Origin: SAR202 cluster bacterium
GTDB lineage: Bacteria > Chloroflexota > Dehalococcoidia > Lucifugimonadales > Lucifugimonadaceae
Length of the DNA stretch: 64,000 bases
NCBI GenBank assembly: GCA_009392215.1
Contig: VFGZ01000051.1
Location: 1-64,000, forward strand
Direction: 5' to 3'
Of the stretch, positions 55,770 to 64,000 are shown piece by piece; within the stretch, counting starts at the first letter, position 1; every line of letters starts with the position of its first letter. A program made the position numbers and the translations under genes. Below the pieces are notes generated by a model. The model was not told the origin of the DNA, searched no databases, and worked only from the letters and a program-made list of their open reading frames with translations.

Positions 55770-55952
55770 ATGCCCCAATTACGCATTACACAATTAAAGA
55801 GTGAAATAGGTATTAAGCCGGATCAGAAAGCGACCCTTAAAGCGCTCGGGCTCCACAGGATTCGGCATGCGGTTACAAAGAACGACAGTCCTCAGATTCG
55901 AGGCATGTTAAAAAAAGTTTTGCATTTGGTTGCTGTAGAGGAAACAAAGTAA
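55770..55952 (+). CDS. rpmD: 50S ribosomal protein L30
   Basis: The 60-residue protein has LRITQLKSEIGIKPDQKATLKALGLHRI and the end KKVLHLVAVEE. It is the usual short bacterial form, between rpsE and rplO. Confidence 0.96.
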   Translation: MPQLRITQLKSEIGIKPDQKATLKALGLHRIRHAVTKNDSPQIRGMLKKVLHLVAVEETK

Positions 55953-55994
55953 ATATTTAGCTAATGATAATTCGCTCTAGGTAGTAATTTAGAT

Positions 55995-56471
55995 ATGTCT
56001 GGTCTCCATCAATTAAAACCTTCTAAAAATTCAAATAAAAATCGTAAACGTGTCGGTCGAGGTGACGGTTCCGGGAATGGTACTTATTCCGGTCGAGGTT
56101 CTAAGGGACAGAAACAGCGTGGTAATGTTCCGTTTCTGTTTGAAGGTGGTCAACTCCCACTTATAAAACGTTTGCCACACATGCGTGGTTTCACCAATAT
56201 TTTCCGTGTGGAATCGATACCTGTTAACGTTCAATCTCTTGAACAGTTTAAATCCGGTTCAGACGTAACGGTTGAAAATCTCGTAGCTGTAGGTGCTGTT
56301 CGTAAGAGAAACGCACACATCAAGATCCTTGGCAATGGCAAACTTACCAAGAAATTGAATGTTATTGCGCATGCTTTTAGCAAGCGTGCTCAACAAAAGA
56401 TTGAGGATGCTGGAGGAACTGCCACAGTAGTAGGGGCAGATGAATCAGGCGAATCAACGATAGCTAAATAG
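55995..56471 (+). CDS. rplO: 50S ribosomal protein L15
   Basis: The 158-residue late-assembly protein has LKPSKNSNKNRKRVGRGDGSG, GSKGQKQRG and the GGQLPLIKRLPHMRGFTN segment. It precedes secY by 11 bp. Confidence 0.97.
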   Translation: MSGLHQLKPSKNSNKNRKRVGRGDGSGNGTYSGRGSKGQKQRGNVPFLFEGGQLPLIKRLPHMRGFTNIFRVESIPVNVQSLEQFKSGSDVTVENLVAVGAVRKRNAHIKILGNGKLTKKLNVIAHAFSKRAQQKIEDAGGTATVVGADESGESTIAK

Positions 56472-56482
56472 ATTAAGTAATC

Positions 56483-57838
56483 ATGACCCAGGCTACACAA
56501 ACCTCCGAATCTGCAGTACCTGCCTTATTCCGTGCTGCAGCGGATGCTTGGCGTATCCCGGATCTTCGATTCAGGATTCTGTTCACACTGGGGATTCTGG
56601 TTTTATTTAGATTTTTCGCTCATGTCCCCGTTCCAGGAGTGGATAGAGAGGCTTTAGCGGCTGCTTTTGAAGCGAACCCTTTGCTCGGTTTTCTTGATCT
56701 GTTTTCAGGAGGTGCGCTCAGGAACCTTTCTATTGCTGCACTTGGCGTGTATCCCTACATCACAGCATCCATCATCCTGCAAATAATGACACCTATTATT
56801 CCTACTCTGAAAAATCTTTCTCAGGAAGGTGAAGGAGGTCGTCAGGCGATAAACCGATACACACACTATTTGACTGTTCCGTTGGCTTTCCTTCAAGGTT
56901 ATGGTCAATTGAATTTGTTCGCAGGTGGATTTGCTTCACAAAGTGGAGCCGCTATCACTGGTATTGGTTTTGGGGCTGACACTTTGAACACGGTTACGAT
57001 CTTAACAGCGATGACGGCTGGAACGATGTTATTGGTATGGATGGGAGAGCTTGTTACTGAGAAAGGTATCGGTAACGGGATATCCTTGATCATCTTTGCA
57101 GGTATCGTTTCTACCCTGCCACAGGTTGTTGGCCAATTATGGTTGTTGCGTGAACAAACTTTTCAAGTTGGGATGCTTATATTCATTGCGATAGCGATTG
57201 TTTATTTGATTGTATATTTCGCTGAAGCGCAGCGAAAAATTCCTGTTCAATATGGACGAAGTGTATTCCGGGGTGGTCAGATGTATAGACAATCGGGCGC
57301 CACTCATATCCCGTTGCGCGTGAATGCAGCTGGAATGATTCCATTAATATTTGCTTTTTCGATTTTGATTTTGCCTTCAGTGGTTGCCAGTTATTTTAAT
57401 GATGGCTCGGGTGGGCTTATCTCGAATATAGCCAATTTCTTTCAAAATTCATTTGGGCCGACGAGTACCATGTATTGGGTAGCGGTGTTTTTACTCGTGG
57501 TTATCTTCACCTTCTTTTATACATTAGTTGTTCACAATCAACAGAATCTCGCGGAAAACCTTCAAAAAAATGGTGGTTTCGTTCCTGGTATTCGCCCCGG
57601 GCCGCCAACCAAAATTTATCTAATGCGTGTCGTCTTGCGCATTACTTGGGGTGGTGCGTTATTTTTAGGTGGTGTTGCCATCGTGCCGTACCTCGCCCAG
57701 TTGGTTACTAATTTACCTAACGCCACGACCATACTTCAAAGTACAAGCCTGCTTATTATGGTGGGTGTTGCACTGGACACAATGCGACAATTGGAATCGC
57801 AATTGTTGATGCGAAACTATGAAGGATTCGTCCGCTAG
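56483..57838 (+). CDS. secY: Protein translocase subunit SecY
   Basis: The 451-residue channel has ten membrane segments. Signatures include the plug and TM2 region (LDLFSGGALRNLSIAALGVYPYITASIILQ), NGISLIIFAGIV and KIPVQYGRSVFRGGQMYRQ. The C-terminal end LESQLLMRNYEGF binds SecA and ribosomes. It forms SecYEG for export and membrane insertion, working with the YidC encoded at 13.8 kb. Confidence 0.98.
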   Translation: MTQATQTSESAVPALFRAAADAWRIPDLRFRILFTLGILVLFRFFAHVPVPGVDREALAAAFEANPLLGFLDLFSGGALRNLSIAALGVYPYITASIILQIMTPIIPTLKNLSQEGEGGRQAINRYTHYLTVPLAFLQGYGQLNLFAGGFASQSGAAITGIGFGADTLNTVTILTAMTAGTMLLVWMGELVTEKGIGNGISLIIFAGIVSTLPQVVGQLWLLREQTFQVGMLIFIAIAIVYLIVYFAEAQRKIPVQYGRSVFRGGQMYRQSGATHIPLRVNAAGMIPLIFAFSILILPSVVASYFNDGSGGLISNIANFFQNSFGPTSTMYWVAVFLLVVIFTFFYTLVVHNQQNLAENLQKNGGFVPGIRPGPPTKIYLMRVVLRITWGGALFLGGVAIVPYLAQLVTNLPNATTILQSTSLLIMVGVALDTMRQLESQLLMRNYEGFVR

Positions 57839-57855
57839 CGACTGTTTATGAGTAA

Positions 57856-58506
57856 ATGCGTATAGTTTTATTGGGCCCCCCAGGAGCGGGTAAAGGGACG
57901 CAGGCACGTCGACTTGCGGAGTCGACCGGCATGACGCACCTATCAACCGGAGACATGCTACGTTCTGAAGTTGCATCAGGTACCGAATTAGGTTTACTTG
58001 CTAAGAAGTTTATGGATAGTGGGGAGTTGGTACCAGATTCGGACATAATAGCGATGATTCAACAGCATATCGCTGATCCCGAAGGTGTATTACTTGATGG
58101 TTTTCCGAGAACTCTAGTTCAGGCGAAATCACTTGATAAAGCGCTCGACCACGCTAATTTACCTATCGATCAAGTTATTCATATGTCAGTCAACACTGAC
58201 GAACTCATACGGAGGTTATCCAGCAGAGTTGTCTGCAAAGAATGCCAGACGCCTTATAACTTGGAAGTAGATCCACCTGTTAAGTCAGGTGTTTGTGATC
58301 AATGTGCGGGGGACGTGATAGTCCGAGACGATGACAGGCCTGATGCTGTTAAGAATCGCATGAAGGTGTACGAAGAGTTGACGGCTCCTGTTCTGGACTA
58401 CTACCAACTGCATAGGAATGTAGCTGAGGTAATTGCTACAGGAACACCTGATGCGGTATTTGCCAAACTTAGTACAGCAATAAGATCCGGTGCACCATTC
58501 AACTGA
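57856..58506 (+). CDS. adk: Adenylate kinase, zinc-LID type
   Basis: The 216-residue enzyme interconverts ATP, ADP and AMP. It has P-loop LLGPPGAGKGTQA, the AMP-binding STGDMLRSEV, DGFPRTLVQA and a LID with paired cysteines (VVCKECQ and GVCDQC), which predicts structural zinc. It lies 17 bp after secY and 18 bp before map. Confidence 0.97.
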   Translation: MRIVLLGPPGAGKGTQARRLAESTGMTHLSTGDMLRSEVASGTELGLLAKKFMDSGELVPDSDIIAMIQQHIADPEGVLLDGFPRTLVQAKSLDKALDHANLPIDQVIHMSVNTDELIRRLSSRVVCKECQTPYNLEVDPPVKSGVCDQCAGDVIVRDDDRPDAVKNRMKVYEELTAPVLDYYQLHRNVAEVIATGTPDAVFAKLSTAIRSGAPFN

Positions 58507-58524
58507 GCGCGTATTTGAGATATA

Positions 58525-59340
58525 ATGAGGAGCGTTCGTTCTTTGAACAGTGAATCGACACCCAAAATCGTTTCTGGCAGCAATTTTGCTCTAAGTCCTG
58601 TTTTGAAGACAAGATTAGAATTGCAAGCGATGCGTGAGGCGGGTCGTGTTGTCGCGTTTGCTGTTAGAAAGGCGTTCGATGCGCTCGAGCAGGGAATAAC
58701 GACTCGGGAGATGGATTCAATTGCTCGTGAGGCAATTGAATCTGAAGGTGCAAAACCTGGGTTTTTAGGTCTTTATGGGTTTCCAGCAACAGCATGCATA
58801 TCGATTAATGAAGAAATTGTGCACGGTATACCTGGAGATCGAATTGTACGATCGGGCGACTTAGTTACTCTTGACTGCGGTGCTTTGGTGGACGGGTATA
58901 ACAGCGATTATGCGATGACAAAGGTTGTAGGTGACTCGACAAGAGAAAAGGACGATCTGATTGATACGACTCGTGAGTCGTTGGAGGCGGGGATTAACGC
59001 AGCCCGACATGGAAATCGCATAGGTGATATATCTAATGCTATTGAGACGTATGTGGTTCCTAGGTCTTACGAATTGGTTCGTGAATATGTTGGTCATGGG
59101 ATTGGAAAACGCTTACATGAGCCACCGCAGGTTCCTAATCTCGGGAAATCTGGTCAGGGTCTCGAGCTTCAGGTTGGGTTGGTTTTGGCGATAGAACCGA
59201 TGGTGAATGTTGGTGGATGGCAGACACGGACACTTGATGATGAGTGGACGGTTGTGACAGCAGACGGTTCTCTGTCGTGTCATTTTGAACATACGGTAGC
59301 TATTACGGAGGACGGTCCGCTGGTGCTCACAGTTGAATAA
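58525..59340 (+). CDS. map: Methionine aminopeptidase, type I
   Basis: The 271-residue dimetal enzyme removes the initiator methionine. Metal ligands are the two aspartates in TLDCGALVDGYNSDYAMT, the histidine in GHGIGKRLHEPP, and the glutamates in AIEPMVNV and HFEHTVAIT. About 30 residues precede the family core, somewhat longer than E. coli Map (264 in total). Confidence 0.96.
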   Translation: MRSVRSLNSESTPKIVSGSNFALSPVLKTRLELQAMREAGRVVAFAVRKAFDALEQGITTREMDSIAREAIESEGAKPGFLGLYGFPATACISINEEIVHGIPGDRIVRSGDLVTLDCGALVDGYNSDYAMTKVVGDSTREKDDLIDTTRESLEAGINAARHGNRIGDISNAIETYVVPRSYELVREYVGHGIGKRLHEPPQVPNLGKSGQGLELQVGLVLAIEPMVNVGGWQTRTLDDEWTVVTADGSLSCHFEHTVAITEDGPLVLTVE

Positions 59341-59372
59341 CAGTGATAATCGGCAAATAGGCGGAGTATAAC

Positions 59373-59591
59373 TTGGCAAAAAAGGAAGCAATAGAAGTAG
59401 AAGGTCTTGTTAATGAGGCGTTACCTAACGCTTTTTTTAAGATCGAACTTCCGAATGGTCATGAAGTTTTGGCACATGCATCAGGAAAAATTCGTAAAAA
59501 CTTTATTCGCATTCTTCCTGGCGATAAAGTTTTAGTCGAGCTTTCCACATACGATCTAACTCGTGGGCGAATTACATACCGATTTAAATAG
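59373..59591 (+). CDS. infA: Translation initiation factor IF-1
   Basis: The 72-residue OB-fold factor occupies the A site during initiation. [43 protein letters not shown] and [10 protein letters not shown] are diagnostic. The start is TTG. It precedes rpmJ by 56 bp. Confidence 0.97.
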   Translation: MAKKEAIEVEGLVNEALPNAFFKIELPNGHEVLAHASGKIRKNFIRILPGDKVLVELSTYDLTRGRITYRFK

Positions 59592-59647
59592 TAGTTATCT
59601 GATCAGTTTTTGGCTGAGCGTGTTATGGAGATAAAACGAGATAAATT

Positions 59648-59764
59648 ATGAAAGTAAAGGCATCAGTCAAGGCTAAACACCCTGGCAGCAAAATTGTTCG
59701 TCGAAAGGGCCGCGTGTACGTGATTAACAAACAAACTCCCCGCCTTAAGGCGCGGCAGGGTTAG
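59648..59764 (+). CDS. rpmJ: 50S ribosomal protein L36, zinc-ligand-free form
   Basis: This 38-residue ORF, absent from the track, reads [20 protein letters not shown] and ends PRLKARQG. Family members usually bind zinc through C11, C14, C27 and H33. Here those positions are H, S, N and R, so the protein is the C-minus type and cannot hold zinc in the normal way. It lies 24 bp before rpsM. Confidence 0.95.
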   Translation: MKVKASVKAKHPGSKIVRRKGRVYVINKQTPRLKARQG

Positions 59765-59788
59765 GGACTGAATAGGAGAAATCGTTTT

Positions 59789-60172
59789 ATGGCGATTATT
59801 GCCGGTGTAAATATTCCAGATAATCAGAGACTTGAAATCGCCTTGACTTCGATCTATGGGATTGGTCGGTCGACATCAAAAAAAATTGTTGCGGATTCAG
59901 GGATGGGAGATACAACTCGAGTCCGAGATCTGTCGGATGAAGATTTAGCTCGAGTTAGAAGTGCAGTCGAGAGGACCGGCCTTTTGATTGAAGGTGATCT
60001 TCGACGAGAGACCCAATTGAACATTCGCCGATTAACGGATATTCAGAGTTTTAGAGGCCTGCGGCATCGCCGTGGGTTACCTGTTCGAGGCCAGCGAACA
60101 AAAACTAATGCGCGAACAAAACGCGGTCGCCGGCAAACGGTTGCTGGGCGTAAACGAGTTGTGGCTCCGTAG
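59789..60172 (+). CDS. rpsM: 30S ribosomal protein S13
   Basis: The 127-residue 30S head protein contacts the P-site tRNA. It has [48 protein letters not shown] and a C-terminal basic tail. 93 bp of AT-rich spacer separate it from rpsK. I see nothing structured in it. Confidence 0.97.
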   Translation: MAIIAGVNIPDNQRLEIALTSIYGIGRSTSKKIVADSGMGDTTRVRDLSDEDLARVRSAVERTGLLIEGDLRRETQLNIRRLTDIQSFRGLRHRRGLPVRGQRTKTNARTKRGRRQTVAGRKRVVAP

Positions 60173-60265
60173 CGACTTGGCTTCAAACTCGTTTATTCTT
60201 CATTTACTGTGAAAATTATTAAGCTAAAAACCGCAACTAACAAACTAACTTAAAAAGAAAGAAAT

Positions 60266-60649
60266 ATGCCAAGGCAACGATCTCGTAGGCGTGAAAAGAA
60301 ATTTGTACCTCAGGGCAAAGCCTTTATTAGCGCCACTTTTAACAACACTCTTATTACGTTTACTGATCCGCAAGGAAATGTAATTTCTCAGAGCAGTGCC
60401 GGAGCTATGGGTTTTCGCGGTTCAAGAAAATCTACTGCATTTGCCGCACAACGCGCTGGAGAAACAGCAGCTCGAGCTGCGACAGAACACGGTTTGAAAA
60501 CGGTTAATGTGATGGTGAAGGGTCCTGGTTCTGGTCGAGAGGCTGCGATTCGGGCGATTCAAGGGGCGGGGATACGTGTTGTGTCGATACGAGATGTTAC
60601 TCCCGTGCCTCATAATGGATGCAGGCCTCCGAAAAAGCGTCGAGTTTAA
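60266..60649 (+). CDS. rpsK: 30S ribosomal protein S11
   Basis: The 127-residue platform protein has [39 protein letters not shown] and the end [13 protein letters not shown]. 85 bp separate it from rpsD. Confidence 0.97.
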   Translation: MPRQRSRRREKKFVPQGKAFISATFNNTLITFTDPQGNVISQSSAGAMGFRGSRKSTAFAAQRAGETAARAATEHGLKTVNVMVKGPGSGREAAIRAIQGAGIRVVSIRDVTPVPHNGCRPPKKRRV

Positions 60650-60734
60650 GTATTTATATGGTTGAATATGTGCTTTTATTAGTCAGTTCTATGGTGGAAA
60701 ACAGTAAAACGTAATGAGTAATTTAAGGATTTAA

Positions 60735-61361
60735 ATGGCAAGGTACACTGGACCTAAATGTAAAAACTGCCGACGCTTTGGTATGAAGCTCTGCTCAAAA
60801 CCTTCTGGTAAATGTGCTTGGGAACGCCGCAAAAGTGCTCCCGGCGACAAGTCTACTCAGCAGCGTCGAAGAAGAATATCAGAATATGGGACGCAGCTCC
60901 GCGAAAAGCAGAAGGCGCGTGCGATATATGGAGTATTTGAGAGGCAATTTCGTAACTACTATAAGAAAGCTAGCCGTCTCGATGGGGTGACGGGTGATCG
61001 TCTTCTTCAACTTCTAGAGAGTCGGCTTGATAATGTTGTTTATCGACTAGGATTTGCTGACTCCCGCCCGCAATCCCGACAGATTGTAGGTCATGGTCAT
61101 ATTCAGGTTAACGGGAAAAAGGTGAACATTCCTTCTTACCAAGTGAAGCCTGGTGATCGTATCAGTTGGCGTGAGCAGTCCAAGCAGACGGGGTTGTTCG
61201 AAATCGTTTCTGCAGGTATGGGTTCGAATTCAGTGATCCCCAGTTGGCTGAATGTGGATTCTGATAAACATATTGGTGAGGTTGTCACGGTCCCGGGCAC
61301 GAATGAAGTCGAACTTTCGATTGATACACGTCAAATAGTCGAGTACTACTCTAGGAGGTAG
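60735..61361 (+). CDS. rpsD: 30S ribosomal protein S4, zinc-type
   Basis: The 208-residue primary 16S-binding protein keeps the N-terminal cysteines CKNCRRFGMKLC and KCAWERR, so it is the C-plus form. LESRLDNVVYRLGFADSRPQSRQIVGHGHIQVNGKKV is the S4 domain. It could regulate this operon as in E. coli, but no pseudoknot target was identified. Confidence 0.97.
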   Translation: MARYTGPKCKNCRRFGMKLCSKPSGKCAWERRKSAPGDKSTQQRRRRISEYGTQLREKQKARAIYGVFERQFRNYYKKASRLDGVTGDRLLQLLESRLDNVVYRLGFADSRPQSRQIVGHGHIQVNGKKVNIPSYQVKPGDRISWREQSKQTGLFEIVSAGMGSNSVIPSWLNVDSDKHIGEVVTVPGTNEVELSIDTRQIVEYYSRR

Positions 61362-61370
61362 ATTACCCAT

Positions 61371-62423
61371 ATGCTTGAACGAATGTACGGCATTACTCCC
61401 CAGGAGGAATTGCCCCCTGCAGCTCCAGAAATTCCAGATCTTTCTATTACTATTCAAGAAAATGAACAGCATTATGGTCGGTTCGTTGTAGAACCCCTGG
61501 AGCGCGGTTGGGGTGTGACGTTGGGTAACCCCTTGAGGCGTTCGCTGCTCAATTCGTTGCCTGGCACTGCTATCACATGGGTGAAGGTCGTTGGCGCTCT
61601 TCATGAGTACTCCACGATCCCTCATATGCGTGAAGAAGTGGTTGAGTTTTTGTTGAACATTAAAGGTATTCGTATACGCTCATTGTCTGAACGTCCTGGT
61701 AGATTGCGTCTTGAGGTTGATGGTGAAGGGGAAGTACGCGCCGGAGATATTATGGCGACGGCCGATTTCGAAATTGTAAACCCCGAGCATCATCTTGCTA
61801 CTCTTGATAGTGCTGATGCGAGGCTTTCTGTGGAATTCAATGTTGAGCAGGGAGTTGGTTATGAACCCGCAAGTCAAGATGAAGGCTTGCCGATAGGTGT
61901 TCTGCCAGTAGACGCGGTCTTTACACCCGTTCGTAAAGCTAATTTCTCGGTGGAACCAACCCGCGTAGGACAGAGATCTGACCTTGAGCGTTTAATTGTC
62001 GAGGTTTGGACTGATAGGACCATCACGCCACTTGAAGCCATTCAATCTTCAGGAAATTCATTGATGGAACGTTTTTTCCTGTTTACGAGACTTGATAAAG
62101 AACCAGAGGAAGAAGCTAGTCCCGCCGCAGGCCTTGGTATTTCTCCTGATGTTTACAATACTTTGGTGGAAACTCTTGCTCTTTCTGCGCGAACGCTCAA
62201 CTGTTTGAAACGTGCTGGATTGAATCGTGTTGGCGAAGTGATTTCTATACCCAAGGCCGAACTACTCAAGATTAGAAATTTTGGTCAGAAGTCACTTGAT
62301 GAACTTTATGACAAGCTCGCCGAGAGGAATATGTTGCCCGAAGATGATGCATCCTCCACGGAAAGTGGTGATACTGAAGAGGCTGCTGCTGAGGGTTCTG
62401 AGGAACAAGCTATTGAGGCATAA
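61371..62423 (+). CDS. rpoA: RNA polymerase alpha subunit
   Basis: The 350-residue subunit has an N-terminal dimerisation domain (GRFVVEPLERGWGVTLGNPLRRSLL). The C-terminal domain (SARTLNCLKRAGLNRVGEVISIP, LRNFGQKSLDEL-like IRNFGQKSLDELYDKL) binds UP elements and activators. It is longer than E. coli (329) because of a terminal acidic tail (ESGDTEEAAAEGSEE). rplQ starts inside its last codons. Confidence 0.98.
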   Translation: MLERMYGITPQEELPPAAPEIPDLSITIQENEQHYGRFVVEPLERGWGVTLGNPLRRSLLNSLPGTAITWVKVVGALHEYSTIPHMREEVVEFLLNIKGIRIRSLSERPGRLRLEVDGEGEVRAGDIMATADFEIVNPEHHLATLDSADARLSVEFNVEQGVGYEPASQDEGLPIGVLPVDAVFTPVRKANFSVEPTRVGQRSDLERLIVEVWTDRTITPLEAIQSSGNSLMERFFLFTRLDKEPEEEASPAAGLGISPDVYNTLVETLALSARTLNCLKRAGLNRVGEVISIPKAELLKIRNFGQKSLDELYDKLAERNMLPEDDASSTESGDTEEAAAEGSEEQAIEA

Positions 62424-62766
62424 GATATCAGGTAGGCAGTTTGGTCGGGCTTCAGGTCCGCGTAGGGCTATGTTCAGAATCATGGTGACCGATTTGCTTC
62501 GCCATGGTCGGATCAAGACTACGGTTGCTAAGGCTAAAGCAATTCGTCCTTTAACTGAGAAAATGGTTAGTTTGGGTAAGGGCGGCACCCTTCACGATCG
62601 GCGGCAAGCAGCAGCCTTCATCACTGATAAATCAGTTTTGAAGGCGGTGTTCGATGATATAGCTCCTCGTTTTGAGGAACGAAATGGCGGTTACACTCGT
62701 ATCACTCGTCTGGGTGTGCGACCTGGCGACGCTGCGGAAATGGCACTAATTGAGCTGATCGATTAG
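62413..62766 (+). CDS. rplQ: 50S ribosomal protein L17
   Basis: The ~117-residue protein reads M(TTG)RHKISGRQFGRASGPRRA, which matches the family start. The track opens at 62281, but those residues are an rpoA shadow. The TTG at 62413, preceded by GAGGAA with 7-base spacing, puts the start 11 bp inside rpoA. VTDLLRHGRIKTTVAKAKAIRPLTEKMVSL is the conserved core. Confidence 0.95.
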   Translation: MRHKISGRQFGRASGPRRAMFRIMVTDLLRHGRIKTTVAKAKAIRPLTEKMVSLGKGGTLHDRRQAAAFITDKSVLKAVFDDIAPRFEERNGGYTRITRLGVRPGDAAEMALIELID

Positions 62767-62773
62767 ATCTTAG

Positions 62774-63562
62774 ATGCGTATCGGATTAGTCGTCGAATAC
62801 GACGGGACTGAGTTCCATGGCTCTCAGTTGCAGTCCAACGCTAGAACTGTTCAGGGTGAGATTGAAAAAGCCTTACTTAAGATTTTTCAAAAAAATATAA
62901 GAGTGTATTTTGCTAGTCGCACAGATTCTGGAGTTCATGCAAGAGGACAGGTCGGGCGTTTCGACCATCAGACAGACATGGCACCGGATCAGGTCAGGAA
63001 AGCATTGAATTACCATATGACAAAAGATGTGCGCATTATGTGTGCTCAGCAGGTTCAAGGCGGACCTAGGGGATTTGATCCACGTAGTGACGCCTTATCA
63101 CGTACATATGTATATACGTTTAATGATGCGCAATCTCAGCCAGCTCTGGGAAGACATTTCGTCACTCATGTACGCGCAAATCTTGACGCAGTGATAATGA
63201 ATAATGCTAGTCAAGCCTTTATTGGATCCCATGATTTTGCTGCTTTTGCAGGCCCTAGTACTCCAGATACTGCACCAACAACGCGTGTTGTTGAACACGC
63301 TTCAACCATACGTCACGATGACAATGTAGAAATTACAATAACAGCTAATGCCTACCTGCATCAACAAATGCGGCGTATTGTTGGCGTTCTGTATGACGTC
63401 GGTCGAGGCAACTCTCCGATTGACATTGTCGATGAGTTACTGAGTTCAGCAAAGCGTGGGGCAGCAAGCAACGTTATGCCTGCAGAGGGTCTTTGTTTAA
63501 CCAAGATTGTGTATAACGGATCCGGAGAGTGTGGATTGCCTGTTTATGCTGCTGTTGACTGA
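62774..63562 (+). CDS. truA: tRNA pseudouridine(38-40) synthase TruA
   Basis: The 262-residue enzyme modifies the anticodon stem-loop. It has EYDGTEFHGSQLQ, the catalytic aspartate D51 in ASRTDSGVHARGQV, and FLHQMVR-type YLHQQMRRIVGVLYDVGRG. It lies 7 bp after rplQ. Confidence 0.96.
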   Translation: MRIGLVVEYDGTEFHGSQLQSNARTVQGEIEKALLKIFQKNIRVYFASRTDSGVHARGQVGRFDHQTDMAPDQVRKALNYHMTKDVRIMCAQQVQGGPRGFDPRSDALSRTYVYTFNDAQSQPALGRHFVTHVRANLDAVIMNNASQAFIGSHDFAAFAGPSTPDTAPTTRVVEHASTIRHDDNVEITITANAYLHQQMRRIVGVLYDVGRGNSPIDIVDELLSSAKRGAASNVMPAEGLCLTKIVYNGSGECGLPVYAAVD

Positions 63563-63607
63563 GTCGACTTAGGCGTAGAATAAGATGTTGAGAATTATGG
63601 ATTGAAT

Positions 63608-64000
63608 ATGGTTACCAAAATAAAACAATATAATCCGAGTGTTTCTGAAGTCGTAAGTGACTGGCAGGTTATTGACGCGAGTGGTCAGGTTCTCGGCCGG
63701 CTTGCAACCCAAGTTGCCACACTTCTTATGGGAAAGCATAGGCCCACGTATGTGCCTCATATGCTGTCTGGTGATTTCGTTATCGTAATCAACGCTACCG
63801 AGGTGAAAGTTACCGGACTCAAGGCAGAGAAGAAAATATACAAGCGTCATAGCCAGCATCCTGGGAATCTTAAAGAGATACCTTATACGCGTATGCAAGA
63901 GCGTCATCCAGAACGAATTATTGAATTAGCTGTCAGAGGGATGTTGCCGAAGACCAAGCTTGGTCGACAAATGCTCAAGCGATTGAAAATTTATTCTGGT
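63608..64000 (+). CDS. rplM: 50S ribosomal protein L13, truncated at the window end
   Basis: 131 codons are visible before the window ends. They include VSDWQVIDASGQVLGRLAT, LLMGKHRPTYVPH, GDFVIVINATEVKVTG and AVRGMLPKTKLGRQMLKRLKIY. The gene should finish within about 15 codons and is normally followed by rpsI. It was not in the ORF track because it is open at the 3' end. Confidence 0.96.
   Translation, partial: MVTKIKQYNPSVSEVVSDWQVIDASGQVLGRLATQVATLLMGKHRPTYVPHMLSGDFVIVINATEVKVTGLKAEKKIYKRHSQHPGNLKEIPYTRMQERHPERIIELAVRGMLPKTKLGRQMLKRLKIYSG

Noticed and set aside
1-64000. CRISPR array, insertion sequence or prophage
   Set aside because: No regular repeat-spacer array, transposase, integrase catalytic domain or phage structural gene seen. 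The only recombinase-like sequence is the domain fused to GreA.

Overview
The window is a gene-dense bacterial chromosome segment of moderate base composition. It has no tRNA, rRNA, CRISPR array or insertion sequence that I can see. I think it comes from a Chloroflexota bacterium of the Dehalococcoidia/SAR202 kind. The reasons are a cysteine-plus-HTH regulator typical of that group, a PQQ-propeller lipoprotein between yidD and yidC, a GlnR-like orphan regulator, a decaprenyl-phosphate phosphoribosyltransferase-type UbiA, TlyA, and a fused FAD/Fe-S dehydrogenase. This placement is an inference from gene content. A ribosomal-protein tree would settle it.

Left part (1-20 kb). It starts with a truncated unknown ORF and a small HTH regulator. 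Next come pstB-phoU (no pstSCA alongside), rlmN, a SelA-like PLP enzyme, a transaldolase-like aldolase, and a TerC protein followed by a ~970-residue FAD/Fe-S dehydrogenase. A GreA follows that carries an extra N-terminal recombinase-type core-binding domain. The rpmH-rnpA-yidD-(PQQ lipoprotein)-yidC-jag cluster comes next. After it lie a PfkB kinase, a membrane thioredoxin, a compact two-gene restriction-modification candidate and a UbiA prenyltransferase.

Middle part (20-43 kb). tlyA, purF-purM-purH, a glycosyltransferase and a nicotinate phosphoribosyltransferase run forward. recA, a CorC/HlyC-type membrane protein, tilS and an HtrA lipoprotein run in reverse. Next is a reverse-strand nitrogen-assimilation block, glnA-gltB-gltD-nadE, closed by a strong hairpin. 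Directly upstream is an OmpR-type regulator that lacks the usual phospho-acceptor aspartate.

Right part (43.5-64 kb). One forward run combines the str, S10, spc and alpha operons: rpsL, rpsG, fusA (no tuf), rpsJ to rplO, secY, adk, map, infA, rpmJ, rpsM, rpsK, rpsD, rpoA, rplQ, truA and a 3'-truncated rplM. A strong sigma70-type promoter sits upstream of rpsL. Many genes overlap or nearly touch, and TTG/GTG starts are common.

The observations I rate highest are the GreA fusion, the ExE-type nuclease/methylase pair, the phospho-Asp-less regulator beside glnA, the 107-bp yidC/jag overlap, the hairpins that span stop codons, and the repeats with an SOS-like box upstream of recA.
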